DNA from: AVCC01 sp041736255
GTDB taxonomy: Bacteria; Pseudomonadota; Gammaproteobacteria; Burkholderiales; Burkholderiaceae_D
Assembly (NCBI GenBank): GCA_041736255.1
Contig: JBGSTZ010000011.1
Coordinates: 1 to 54,319, forward strand
Direction of reading: 5' to 3'
DNA: 54,319 bases
The position numbers and the translations under genes are program-made. The notes under the pieces are model-generated. The model was not told where the DNA came from. It saw only the letters and a program-made list of their open reading frames with translations, and did not search any database. This document shows positions 25,727 to 33,353 of the stretch, one piece after another. Numbering within the stretch: position 1 is the stretch's first letter; every line of letters begins with the position of its first letter.

Positions 25727-26356
25727 TTATACTACGTAAAGCAAGACGGCAAAGTAATGGCAGGCACTTCCGCCCAGCACGAACAAGTGCCAGACGCCAT
25801 GCCCATGGCGTATTTTTTCGTCGTACACATAAAAAATAATGCCTATCGTATACAACAGCCCGCCGGCCGCTAGCCAGGCAAATCCTGCCAAGGTAAGCGC
25901 CGCTATCAGCGGCATGATCGCAACCAGTGCCAGCCATCCCATCAAAACGTAAATTGCCAGCGACAGCAGACGCGCACCTTTGGCGAACCAGATTTCCTGC
26001 ACAATTCCAAGCACTGCCAAGCCCCATACCGCACCGAACAAGGACCAGCCCCAAGCTCCGCGCAGCGTTACCAGTACAAAAGGCGTATAGGTGCCGGCAA
26101 TCAACAGGTAAATCGCGCAGTGATCGAACTTGCGTAGCACATCCTTAGCCGGCCCGCGTGCGCTGTGATACAGGGTGGAGCCGACATACAGTGTCAGCAA
26201 CATCGCGCTATATATGCTGAAACTGACGATTTTCCATGGATCACCCAAGCGTGCAGCAGGCACAATCAGTAGCACTGATCCGATCGCGGCCAATACCGCA
26301 CCGATCAGATGGCTGATGCTGTTGAATTTTTCGCCGTAATCACCGTAAAACATCAC
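25727..26356 (-). CDS. trhA: hemolysin III / TrhA family membrane protein
   Basis: A 209-residue, seven-helix protein of the hemolysin III (YqfA/TrhA, PAQR-related) family. Signature residues are present: SHLIGAVLAAIGS and ARKFDHCAIYLLIAGTYTPF-like text (here LRKFDHCAIYLLIAGTYTPF) and the C-terminal HGHGVWHLFVLGGSACHYFA with family histidines and serine. In E. coli the homologue affects membrane energetics and fatty-acid balance; the true reaction is uncertain. It lies 17 bases before ubiT and 65 bases after ubiV, so it is probably part of the same transcript. GAGGAG precedes its ATG. Confidence 0.85.
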   Translation of the reverse strand: MMFYGDYGEKFNSISHLIGAVLAAIGSVLLIVPAARLGDPWKIVSFSIYSAMLLTLYVGSTLYHSARGPAKDVLRKFDHCAIYLLIAGTYTPFVLVTLRGAWGWSLFGAVWGLAVLGIVQEIWFAKGARLLSLAIYVLMGWLALVAIMPLIAALTLAGFAWLAAGGLLYTIGIIFYVYDEKIRHGHGVWHLFVLGGSACHYFAVLLYVV

Positions 26357-26421
26357 GCTAAACTCCTCTGAAAATTAGCTGCGCACTGGCCGCGATTTCT
26401 GGAGGAGTTATGCATCCATTC

Positions 26422-27312
26422 TCACGCTGCCAGCAGCTCCTGCCCTGGTTTACCATACCAGTAACCGTTACAGGGCTGATCCGACATTAGCGCCCGCATC
26501 GTTTCCATGGCTTCAGTCGCGGATGCTTGCTGCGCCAATACTGCGTGGAATAGCCGGATAATTTCCCCTGTGTGTTGCGATTGCGGGCTGATCCGCACCA
26601 CGTCCACTCCCAGTTCTCGCACTTGCGTGAGCTCGTTGATCAGATTGTAGACCCGTGCGGATTGGGTCTGGATACCGTTAAGCACCAGAAAATCCTTGTT
26701 CTCACGTGTTTGCAGCATCAGGCCGTCTGCATAATCCATGCAAACGAACTGGCAATTGTCTTTCGGCAGGTTGTGGTGGCGTGCAGTAAAGCAGCGTGCC
26801 GAAAATGCCAACGGCATCCGGCCGTAAGCAAATACTTCGGTTTCCAGCCCCGCCGGCCTGCCGGCCTGCATATGCGCCAAATCATCGCGGTGCATTTCAA
26901 GCGGCATCACCCAACGTTTGGCACCCAGACCGGCCACAAGTTCAAGTGCCGGTGCGTTGTATAAATTAAGATGCTGACCAGCAACGAATGGTGTCTTGGC
27001 GCTCAGACAATGCACCGCGCCCATATCGTTGGCTTCGACTGTGAATCCGCCATTTTCAGTAATCTTGCGCAAGGTGGCGGTGTCCGCGCCAGACTCGATC
27101 AGCACCAGCGTCGACAGCACCACTTCTTTGCCGGCAGCGCGCAAGTTTTCGGCAATAGTCAGCCAGTCGGACAGGCGTAATTCGTGGCGGCGTGAGCATA
27201 CCGTTTCGCCCAGATAGACGATATCGACGGCGGATTCGGCGATGGCTTCATAGAACTTGAATACCGCATCACGTTCCCAGTAATACAGTATCGGACCCAA
27301 AGCAAGTTTCAA
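26422..27312 (-). CDS. ubiV: UbiV, iron-sulfur subunit of oxygen-independent ubiquinone hydroxylation (peptidase U32 family)
   Basis: A 296-residue U32-family protein. Four cysteines are placed as in UbiV: one in LGETVCSRRHELR and three in ARCFTARHHNLPKDNCQFVC (motif shown to 20 residues), the ligands of a 4Fe-4S cluster. UbiV forms a heterodimer with UbiU and hydroxylates the ubiquinone ring without oxygen, using prephenate as oxygen donor in characterised systems. The start is a TTG at 27312 preceded by AGGAG; the ATG a few bases upstream is in another frame. It follows ubiU by 138 bases. Confidence 0.92.
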   Translation of the reverse strand: MKLALGPILYYWERDAVFKFYEAIAESAVDIVYLGETVCSRRHELRLSDWLTIAENLRAAGKEVVLSTLVLIESGADTATLRKITENGGFTVEANDMGAVHCLSAKTPFVAGQHLNLYNAPALELVAGLGAKRWVMPLEMHRDDLAHMQAGRPAGLETEVFAYGRMPLAFSARCFTARHHNLPKDNCQFVCMDYADGLMLQTRENKDFLVLNGIQTQSARVYNLINELTQVRELGVDVVRISPQSQHTGEIIRLFHAVLAQQASATEAMETMRALMSDQPCNGYWYGKPGQELLAA

Positions 27313-27450
27313 AATGCATTCTCCTGTTGCAGTTATTTCTTTTCACCATCAATCGTGAACGCGAAGGCCGGTGGTAACAAAACGCAGACAGTACGTAGGT
27401 ACAGAACTGGCGCGAAGCCGACAAAGTGCACGGTTGATTTGGAAATGGAA

Positions 27451-28509
27451 TTATTTCCAAGGGCGGTGATACGCCCCTAATGTGTGTTGTTGCCCTTCGG
27501 CGACCTTGTCCAGGTCCGTCATCCAGGTCGGCTTTACCGAATAGCGCTGCAGATTTTCGCGGCAGCTGTCGATGGCTTCGCGCCAGACCTTTGTCACCTG
27601 TGCGGTATAAGCCGGGCTACGCTGGCGTCCTTCGATCTTGATTGCGCGTACACCCATGCGCATCAATTGCGGCAGCAGTTCCAGCGTGTTCAGGCTGGTC
27701 GGTTCCTCAATCGCGTAATAGTTTTCGCCGCGAACATCGAAGCGGCCTTTGCACAGGGTCGGATAGCCGGCATTTTCGCCATCGGCATAACGGTCGATCA
27801 GCACCCCGTTCAGGCGCGACTCCAGCCCGTCCGGCGTTTGTTGCCAGCGTACAGCCTTGCCCGGCGAGCAGACGCCGTGCGTGTTCGGCGCTTCGCCGGT
27901 GACATACGACGATAGCGCACAACGGCCTTCAACCATCACGCACAGGCTGCCGAAGCCGAATACTTCGATTTCAACCGGGGTTTTCTTGCTCACCTGCTCC
28001 ACCTGCGCCAGCGACAGCACCCGCGGCAGCACCGCGCGTGCGATGCCAAAGTGCTGGTAATAAAAATTGATGGCTTCAAAATTGGTGGCGGAACCCTGCA
28101 CCGACAGATGCAGGCGCAAGTTTGGATGATGTGTTACCGCGTATTGCATCAAGCCCGGGTCGGCCAGGATCACTGCGTCAACGCCAGCATGGGCGGCGCG
28201 GTCAATGGCAGTGCGCCATAGCTGCCAACAGGACGCCTGCGGATAAGTATTTAGTGCCAGCAATACTTTGCAGCCCCGATCGTGCGCGTAGCGAATGCCG
28301 TTGGCGATGGCGGCATCGTCAAAATTCAGGCCGGCAAAGTTGCGCGCATTGGTGGCATCGCGAAACCCCAGATAGACGCAATCGGCGCCGTTGTCGACAG
28401 CGGCTTTCAGCGCCGGCAGACTGCCGGCAGGGCAGACCAATTCCATTTTTTTCATGGCAGCGGTTGCCGTTTCGGTTTCGGGTAAGGTATCAACGGATGT
28501 AGGCGTCAT
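27451..28509 (-). CDS. ubiU: UbiU, iron-sulfur subunit of oxygen-independent ubiquinone hydroxylation (peptidase U32 family)
   Basis: A 352-residue U32-family protein. After a short N-terminal extension the conserved part starts MELVCPAGSLPALKAAVDNG. Four cluster cysteines are visible in GSLCVMVEGRCALSSY, THGVCSPGKAV and YPTLCKGRFD. It partners with UbiV. ATG at 28509 is taken as the start; the frame opens 30 bases earlier only by TTG, and an internal ATG at 28455 would match the length of the E. coli protein. It lies 67 bases after the flavoprotein gene in the same direction. Confidence 0.92.
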   Translation of the reverse strand: MTPTSVDTLPETETATAAMKKMELVCPAGSLPALKAAVDNGADCVYLGFRDATNARNFAGLNFDDAAIANGIRYAHDRGCKVLLALNTYPQASCWQLWRTAIDRAAHAGVDAVILADPGLMQYAVTHHPNLRLHLSVQGSATNFEAINFYYQHFGIARAVLPRVLSLAQVEQVSKKTPVEIEVFGFGSLCVMVEGRCALSSYVTGEAPNTHGVCSPGKAVRWQQTPDGLESRLNGVLIDRYADGENAGYPTLCKGRFDVRGENYYAIEEPTSLNTLELLPQLMRMGVRAIKIEGRQRSPAYTAQVTKVWREAIDSCRENLQRYSVKPTWMTDLDKVAEGQQHTLGAYHRPWK

Positions 28510-28576
28510 GGTGTATGTGTCCGTAGCATAAAGTGACAATGTATGAATGGCGGTGCATGCGTATTGACGGCGCGCG

Positions 28577-29770
28577 TCAGCTTGGCAGCAGATGCTGTTC
28601 TGACGATCGTGTTATCAGGTCGGCCGGATACTGTCCTGTGAGCATGTATTGCGTTAGCTCCCGCACCGATCGGATGGCGTTGCCGAACGGCAGTTCTTCG
28701 GAGCCGCGGAAAAACAGGCCGCGCTTGATGTCGCCATTCATGGCGAAAGCGAGTTGGGTATCGATGCAGAACTGTCCAGCCTTGGCAATACCGTCGCGCC
28801 AGCCGCATTGGAGCAAGCAGTCAAAGCCCACCGTGCAGGGTTTGGCCTTGGCGATGCGCTCCAGCTTGGCTTCCTTGTCCAGATAGTTGGCCAGCCACGG
28901 CGTGCGTACCGCGCGCGCCGGCAGGCCAGTATTGCTGATGAAGGTCACGATATCTTCGGGACGCGCTTCCACCAGAACCTTCTTGAAGTTGGGATGGGCG
29001 TCGCCTTCTGCAGTTACCGCGAACGGCGTGCCGAGCTGCACTGCACTCGCGCCCAGCGCGAATAGTTCGCGCACTTCCTGGTGATTATTGATGCCGCCGG
29101 CAGCAATTAGCGGAATCTGTTCGCGCTCAAGGCCAAGCTGCTTGAATAATTCGAGCGTGCCTTCAAGCACGGTAGAGAAGGCAAAGTGCGGATCGGCTAC
29201 CTGTTGCGGGTTTGCCGCGCCCAGATGTCCGCCGGCGTAACGCGGATTCTCGATCACGATGGCGTCTGGCAAGCGATTCTTGCGCATCCATTTTTTCAGT
29301 ATCAGGGCGATGCCGCGAACATCCGACAGAATCGGAATCAATGCAACTTTGGGATAATGTGCGGTCAGTTCTGGCAAGTCCAGCGGCAAGCCAGCACCCA
29401 CGACTATTGCGTCGATGCCGCTGGCACAGGCCTGGCGCACCGAAGATGCATATTCAGACACAGCGCGCATGACATTAACGGCCAGCATGCCATTGCCATC
29501 GGCCAGCACGCGTGCTGCCTTGATTTCGCGATCCAGCGCAATCAAATTGACGCTGTCGATCAATTCCTTGTCGCGTGAACCATCTGTCTGCGTCATTAAG
29601 TCCGGATGATGGCGGCGCAAATCGACGCTGGAAATGGTGCCGACTGCGCCGAATTTTGCTACGGTACCCGCCAGCCTGTGCGCCGAGATGCCAACGCCCA
29701 TGCCGCCCTGGATGATGGGCAGCAATAATCGTTCTTTGAGTTTTAGTAACGGTAATGCAATCTGCAGCAC
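28577..29770 (-). CDS. nitronate monooxygenase / 2-nitropropane dioxygenase family flavoprotein
   Basis: A 397-residue FMN-dependent TIM-barrel protein. PIIQGGMGVGISAHRLAGTV at the N-terminus, VGAGLPLDLPEL and IAAGGINNHQEVRELFALGA (phosphate-binding loop of the FMN site) are those of the nitronate monooxygenase/YrpB family. Real substrates vary in this family: nitronates, or quinone/enoyl reductions. The start is set at GTG 29770, with AAGGA five bases before it; an ATG at 29830 is possible but has no ribosome-binding site and would sit almost at the edge of the MITE. It heads the leftward run to ubiU, ubiV, trhA, ubiT and the DGC gene. The association with anaerobic quinone genes suggests an anaerobic redox role, by inference. 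Confidence 0.82.
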   Translation of the reverse strand: MLQIALPLLKLKERLLLPIIQGGMGVGISAHRLAGTVAKFGAVGTISSVDLRRHHPDLMTQTDGSRDKELIDSVNLIALDREIKAARVLADGNGMLAVNVMRAVSEYASSVRQACASGIDAIVVGAGLPLDLPELTAHYPKVALIPILSDVRGIALILKKWMRKNRLPDAIVIENPRYAGGHLGAANPQQVADPHFAFSTVLEGTLELFKQLGLEREQIPLIAAGGINNHQEVRELFALGASAVQLGTPFAVTAEGDAHPNFKKVLVEARPEDIVTFISNTGLPARAVRTPWLANYLDKEAKLERIAKAKPCTVGFDCLLQCGWRDGIAKAGQFCIDTQLAFAMNGDIKRGLFFRGSEELPFGNAIRSVRELTQYMLTGQYPADLITRSSEQHLLPS

Positions 29771-29832
29771 AATGGTCCTTGTTGTCGCCGGCAAGAATTT
29801 GTATTTATCCTGATTTTCCCGGCATACCATGA

Positions 29833-30010
29833 TAAATATTCCTGATTAGTTACCAACCTCAGATGAACGCTAATTTCTGTAGAATTTCATTAAAGCAATT
29901 AATCTCGTCGTTTGTAATGCATTGACTTTATTACTTATTTCATCGTGATATTACCCAAAAACAACATGAATTTTTCACGTCAGAGGTTGGTAACTAATCA
30001 GGTAAATATT
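29833..30010. mobile_element. MITE-like non-autonomous element with 8-bp target duplication
   Basis: The element itself is 29841-30002 (162 bp). Its ends are a perfect 20-bp inverted repeat, CCTGATTAGTTACCAACCTC at 29841-29860 and the reverse complement at 29983-30002. It is flanked by an exact 8-bp direct repeat TAAATATT (29833-29840 and 30003-30010), the target-site duplication expected of transposition. The interior is AT-rich and encodes no protein. An 8-bp duplication is known for several IS families (for example IS66, ISL3, IS1595), but the inverted-repeat sequence does not let me name the parent. It inserted between two divergent anaerobic operons, about 60 bases from the flavoprotein start. 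Confidence 0.85.
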
Positions 30011-30051
30011 TGGAGTATGATTAAAATCTAAGTGATTTGCGCAATATTTGT

Positions 30052-30074
30052 AAGATGTTTTAAAAATACACGTG
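30052..30074. promoter_or_regulatory. NsrR-like binding site
   Basis: Half-sites AAGATGTTTTA and AAATACACGTG flank a single base, the 11-1-11 layout of NsrR sites. Compared with the consensus AAGATGYATTT and its complement, I count about 9 and 8 of 11 matches. It lies between the MITE and the hemerythrin promoter and could act on either side. Confidence 0.5.
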
Positions 30075-30166
30075 ATTGTATTACTTTTGATGCGTGGTAG
30101 GTGACGTTGTAAAGAGGAGCGATGAATTTGTGCGAGTATTCTAGTCTGCCCCTAGCCTATGAATCC

Positions 30167-30180
30167 TTAATATAGATCAA
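30167..30180. promoter_or_regulatory. FNR/Dnr-type box upstream of the hemerythrin operon
   Basis: TTAAT-ATAG-ATCAA matches the FNR/Dnr consensus TTGAT-N4-ATCAA at 9 of 10 positions. A weak extended -10 (TGT-GAGAAT, ending at 30209) is placed so that the box would be centred near -41.5 of a start at about 30215, the class II activator position. The Dnr-type regulator at 32278-32976 has the ExxSR recognition-helix pattern for this box. Confidence 0.68.
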
Positions 30181-30237
30181 TGAGTACGGATAGGGCTTGA
30201 TGTGAGAATGATCCAGTCTTCTACTAAGGTGCTTATC

Positions 30238-30705
30238 ATGAAAACAATTAGTGAGTATTTGGGTACTGACCATAAACGTTGCGATCAATTGTTTGCGGCA
30301 GCTGAACACGGTGTTGATCAGGGTGATTGGGATAAGGCGAAAACTGCATATCAGCACTTCAGCGAAGCGCAAGTGCACCATATGGCAATGGAAGAGACGA
30401 TCCTGTTTCCCGCCTTTGAGAAAGAAACTGGCAATACGCAAGGTCCAACCAGTGTCATGCGCGCCGAGCATAAACAAATGCTGGAACTCATGCAGCAGAT
30501 GGATGAGGCAATAACGAAACTGGATGCGCCGAATTTTTTTGGCTATGCGGAAACACTGAATATTATGTTGCAGCAACATAATATGAAAGAAGAAAGCATG
30601 TTGTATCCGATGATAGACAGAGCGCTTTCAACCAAAGGCCATGAAATTATCGATGCCATGGAACACATTGATAATGTTATTTCTGCGTTGGATAAGGTCG
30701 ATTAA
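30238..30705 (+). CDS. hemerythrin-domain protein (non-heme di-iron)
   Basis: A 155-residue four-helix hemerythrin. Metal-binding pattern residues are visible: H near LGTDHKRCDQL, HHMAMEETILFPAF, MRAEHKQMLELM and QQHNMKEESMLYPMI. Such proteins bind oxygen or NO, or repair iron centres. Unlike YtfE/RIC it has no N-terminal DUF542 domain. The start at 30238 (AAGGTG six bases upstream) is chosen over one at 30202 because the family begins just before the TDHKR helix. It is the first gene of an operon with DUF2249 and a polytopic membrane protein (gaps of 3 and -1 bases), behind an FNR-type box. Confidence 0.88.
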   Translation: MKTISEYLGTDHKRCDQLFAAAEHGVDQGDWDKAKTAYQHFSEAQVHHMAMEETILFPAFEKETGNTQGPTSVMRAEHKQMLELMQQMDEAITKLDAPNFFGYAETLNIMLQQHNMKEESMLYPMIDRALSTKGHEIIDAMEHIDNVISALDKVD

Positions 30706-30708
30706 AAA

Positions 30709-30933
30709 GTGAACAATGATATCGAACTGAACGTCTGCGGACTTGAGCCACCCGAGCCTATGGAGCGCGTGCTCGATGCAATTTCGCAGATGGCCTCAGG
30801 TCAGCGCTTGCGCATGATTATCGACCGTGAACCTCGTCCGCTGTATCGCATTCTCGACAATAACGGTTTTGCGCACGAAACGCTCTCCCGTCCTGATTAT
30901 CTCTACGAAATACTGATTTGGCATAAGGTCTGA
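30709..30933 (+). CDS. DUF2249-domain small protein
   Basis: A 74-residue protein starting at GTG three bases after the hemerythrin stop. The pattern LNVCGLEPPEPMERVLDAIS, then RLRMIIDREPRPLYRILDNNG is typical of DUF2249, a small alpha/beta fold related in shape to TusA-like proteins and often found beside hemerythrin, NnrS and denitrification genes. Function is unknown; one cysteine (Cys10) is in the TusA-like position. Its stop shares a base with the next start (TGATG), indicating tight coupling. Confidence 0.82.
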   Translation: MNNDIELNVCGLEPPEPMERVLDAISQMASGQRLRMIIDREPRPLYRILDNNGFAHETLSRPDYLYEILIWHKV

Positions 30934-32240
30934 TGCAGCGTATTTTGTCGTTTGATCAAACACCTCCAGTGTCTGTGCCTCTACGATTTTTTTTGACGGC
31001 CCCCGCGTTTGCCATCATTGCTTCCCTTTTGTTGATTTGGTATGGCCCGCTGGCGCTGGAATCGCGTTGGGCTCCTTTGACACTGGCATTGACACATTTG
31101 TTGGCGCTTGGATTTCTGGCCACTGCGATGATCGGAGCAATAGTTCAGATTCTTCCCGTGGTGGCCGGTGTCCATCTGCCGCGCGCGCAATTAACTGCCA
31201 GCATCGTGCATTTTTTTCTGGTTGTCGGCACGGCAGCATTGGTAGGTGCTTTTTTGCTAGCACAACCTCTGCTATTTACATTGGCGCTGCTGTTTCTCGG
31301 CTTGGCATTTCTATGGCTTCTGGGGGCGAGTGTGGTTGGCCTCTGGCGCGTCTCTGATGCCAGCGCTACGCTGTGGGCAATTCGCCTGGCGCTGCTTGCG
31401 CTGCTTGTGACCGTCATATTGGGCGCGACGCTTGCCAGTGCATTAGCCGGGGCATTTGGGTTGCCGCTGGTTGAATTGACCAATTTGCATGCCCGCTGGG
31501 GGCTACTGGGATGGGTCGGCTTGTTAGTGATCGGGGTCGCCTATCAGGTGGTGCCGATGTTTCAGGTCACGCCACTGTATCCACCGTATTTGACACGCTG
31601 GCTGGTGCCGGTACTATTTTTGCTCTTACTAGTTTGGTCAGGTGTCGATGTGCTGACGTGGCAACAGCCGAATGGCTGGAATACCGCCATTTCCGTTTTT
31701 GTCGCGCTCGGATTCATATTGTTCGGGCTGACAACCCTGTACTTGCTCTGGTTCAGAAAGCGTCCCAAGCCGGATGTTACGGTCATGTTTTGGCGCACCG
31801 GCATGGCAAGCTTACTGGCCTGCGGCGCGCTCTGGATTGCCGGACGCTTGCTGCCGCAGATTACAGTTGCACCTTCTTATGCCCTGTTTTTGGGTGTGCT
31901 ATTTATTGTTGGATTTGCTTACTCGGTAATCAACGGTATGCTCTACAAAATTGTCCCATTTTTAGTGTGGTATCACCTGCAAAGCGCAATAAAACAGCGT
32001 GGAATTGTGCCCAATGTGAAGCAGGTCTTGCCGGACAGCGTGACTACTAAGCAATTTTATGCGCACTTGATAGCGCTGGCCTTATTGCTGGCAGCAGTGC
32101 AGTGGCCAGGTGTGTTGACGCATCTAGCAGGACTTGCTTTTGGCGTGTCTTCGTGTTGGCTACTGGTAAATATGATTGGCGCTACGCGGATGTATCAGCG
32201 GATCAAACTGCATGCAGCGCAAGGCCTTGCGATGAAATAG
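30933..32240 (+). CDS. polytopic membrane protein of unknown function, heme-copper/NnrS-like character
   Basis: A 435-residue integral membrane protein with about 12 hydrophobic helices. I do not recognise a named family. Conserved-looking histidines sit in or next to helices: LTHLLALGF, VAGVHLPRAQL, VHFFLVVG, TNLHARWGLLGW and VWYHLQ. The GA-x-x-QILPVVAG and GWVGLLVIGVAYQVVPMF patterns recall cbb3-oxidase subunit I-like or NnrS-like proteins of denitrifiers. Binding of heme or a metal, and a role with NO or oxygen, are inferences. It is co-transcribed with hemerythrin and DUF2249 (overlapping stop/start), under an FNR-type box, and convergent with the Dnr-type regulator. Confidence 0.7.
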   Translation: MQRILSFDQTPPVSVPLRFFLTAPAFAIIASLLLIWYGPLALESRWAPLTLALTHLLALGFLATAMIGAIVQILPVVAGVHLPRAQLTASIVHFFLVVGTAALVGAFLLAQPLLFTLALLFLGLAFLWLLGASVVGLWRVSDASATLWAIRLALLALLVTVILGATLASALAGAFGLPLVELTNLHARWGLLGWVGLLVIGVAYQVVPMFQVTPLYPPYLTRWLVPVLFLLLLVWSGVDVLTWQQPNGWNTAISVFVALGFILFGLTTLYLLWFRKRPKPDVTVMFWRTGMASLLACGALWIAGRLLPQITVAPSYALFLGVLFIVGFAYSVINGMLYKIVPFLVWYHLQSAIKQRGIVPNVKQVLPDSVTTKQFYAHLIALALLLAAVQWPGVLTHLAGLAFGVSSCWLLVNMIGATRMYQRIKLHAAQGLAMK

Positions 32241-32277
32241 CGCGCTGCTACTCTTGGCGCCGTTCCCTCTCGCGCTG

Positions 32278-32976
32278 TTATCCCTCATAGTTGCGTAATT
32301 TCTCGATATTCAATATCGTAATATTTTTGCCACTGACATTAATCAGATGGTTTTCTGTCAAATCATGCAGAATGCGCGAAAAATGTTCTGGTGTCAGGTT
32401 GAGCCTGGATGCAAGTACTGCTTTGCTAAACGGCAAGATAATTTCCATGCCATCGATTTGTGTGTCTGTGTCGGTACCATGCTGCAGCAAATAACCGATA
32501 ACGCGCTGGGTGCCTGAGCACAGGGAATACGCCTCCACATCGCAAATCAAGCTATGCAAACGCCGGCTCAAGCCCGCTAACATTTTGCGTGCAAACTGTG
32601 GGTCTCGCTCCAGTTCTGTAAGTACTGTTGACTTGGCGACATGCAGCAATAGCGTGTCATTCAATGCTTGCGCTGCAACGATATAGGGTTTGTCCATGAA
32701 CATTAGCGCTTCGCCAAAACTATAGCCAGGGCCAATAATTTCGACGATTTTTTCACTGCCTTGCGCAGAGGTAAACGCAAGCTTGACCTGGCCGTAAATG
32801 ACGGCGTGAAAGCCGGTGCAGATGTCGCCGCGTTGAAACAACGTCTCGCCACGCTGCACATGTATTTCAGAGGTGCCGCTTGCGATACGATCTAGTTCCT
32901 GCGGCCCCATTTCATTGAATAAAGCCAGCTTGGAGAGAAAATCCTGCGTTTTAATCTTGGTTTTAGTCTTAGTCAT
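32278..32976 (-). CDS. Crp/Fnr-family transcription regulator, Dnr type
   Basis: A 232-residue regulator: cyclic-nucleotide-binding-like sensor domain (about 15-130), dimer helix (about 130-160) and C-terminal winged helix with SKAVLASRLNLTPEHFSRIL, whose E-x-x-S-R pattern reads the FNR-type half-site TTGAT. It lacks the N-terminal cysteine cluster of FNR, so it is not an iron-sulfur oxygen sensor; Dnr/NnrR proteins instead sense NO, probably through heme. The candidate target box at 30167-30180 lies upstream of the hemerythrin operon. It is divergent from narK1, and the nar promoters should be examined as targets. Confidence 0.82.
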   Translation of the reverse strand: MTKTKTKIKTQDFLSKLALFNEMGPQELDRIASGTSEIHVQRGETLFQRGDICTGFHAVIYGQVKLAFTSAQGSEKIVEIIGPGYSFGEALMFMDKPYIVAAQALNDTLLLHVAKSTVLTELERDPQFARKMLAGLSRRLHSLICDVEAYSLCSGTQRVIGYLLQHGTDTDTQIDGMEIILPFSKAVLASRLNLTPEHFSRILHDLTENHLINVSGKNITILNIEKLRNYEG

Positions 32977-33353
32977 TTAGTCATTATTGTGAAAGCATTT
33001 TTTGCAAAGTGGGAGAGATTCTATCAAATCCAAACTCGTCTGAACCGGATGCCTGAGAACTGCGCAGTACGGGTTTTTGCAGTGAAAAAAATAATTGCAG
33101 GATAAAAAAGAAATTTGCCTGCAGGTTTACTGCCATTTTCGCACTGCTACCGTTACTACGCCATGACCCAATGTAATCCGGCGGTATGCCTCTTTCTACA
33201 CCTTTTGACCTATAACTTCTCACGATTGGCTAGATATTCCAGGGGAAGTGTTTAGTCAGATTGCCTTCTGGGAATAACCCTTCGACGAGTAGCCATTTAG
33301 CATCACAAGCCATAAGCTTGCTGTGTTGGATTGTGCGTCTATGGGGGGTTATC
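32977..33353. other. divergent promoter region between the Dnr-type gene and narK1
   Basis: About 377 bases that should carry both promoters. I see no FNR-type box with two good halves; a lone ATCAA half lies at 33034-33038. A GGGGGG run at 33343-33348 acts as the Shine-Dalgarno sequence of narK1. No gene or repeat is supported. Confidence 0.45.

Larger units (their letters stand above)
29771..30237. other. divergent regulatory region containing a MITE, an NsrR-like site and an FNR-type box
   Basis: This 467-base AT-rich interval separates the leftward flavoprotein-ubi genes from the rightward hemerythrin operon. From left to right it holds the GTG-proximal leader, a 162-bp MITE-like element with its target duplication (29833-30010), an NsrR-like 11-1-11 site (30052-30074), an FNR/Dnr-type box (30167-30180) and the hemerythrin promoter. 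Confidence 0.7.

Noticed and set aside
30122..30178. 18-codon ORF after GAGGAG upstream of hemerythrin
   Set aside because: The Shine-Dalgarno sequence is only two bases from the ATG and the ORF ends inside the FNR box; probably chance.
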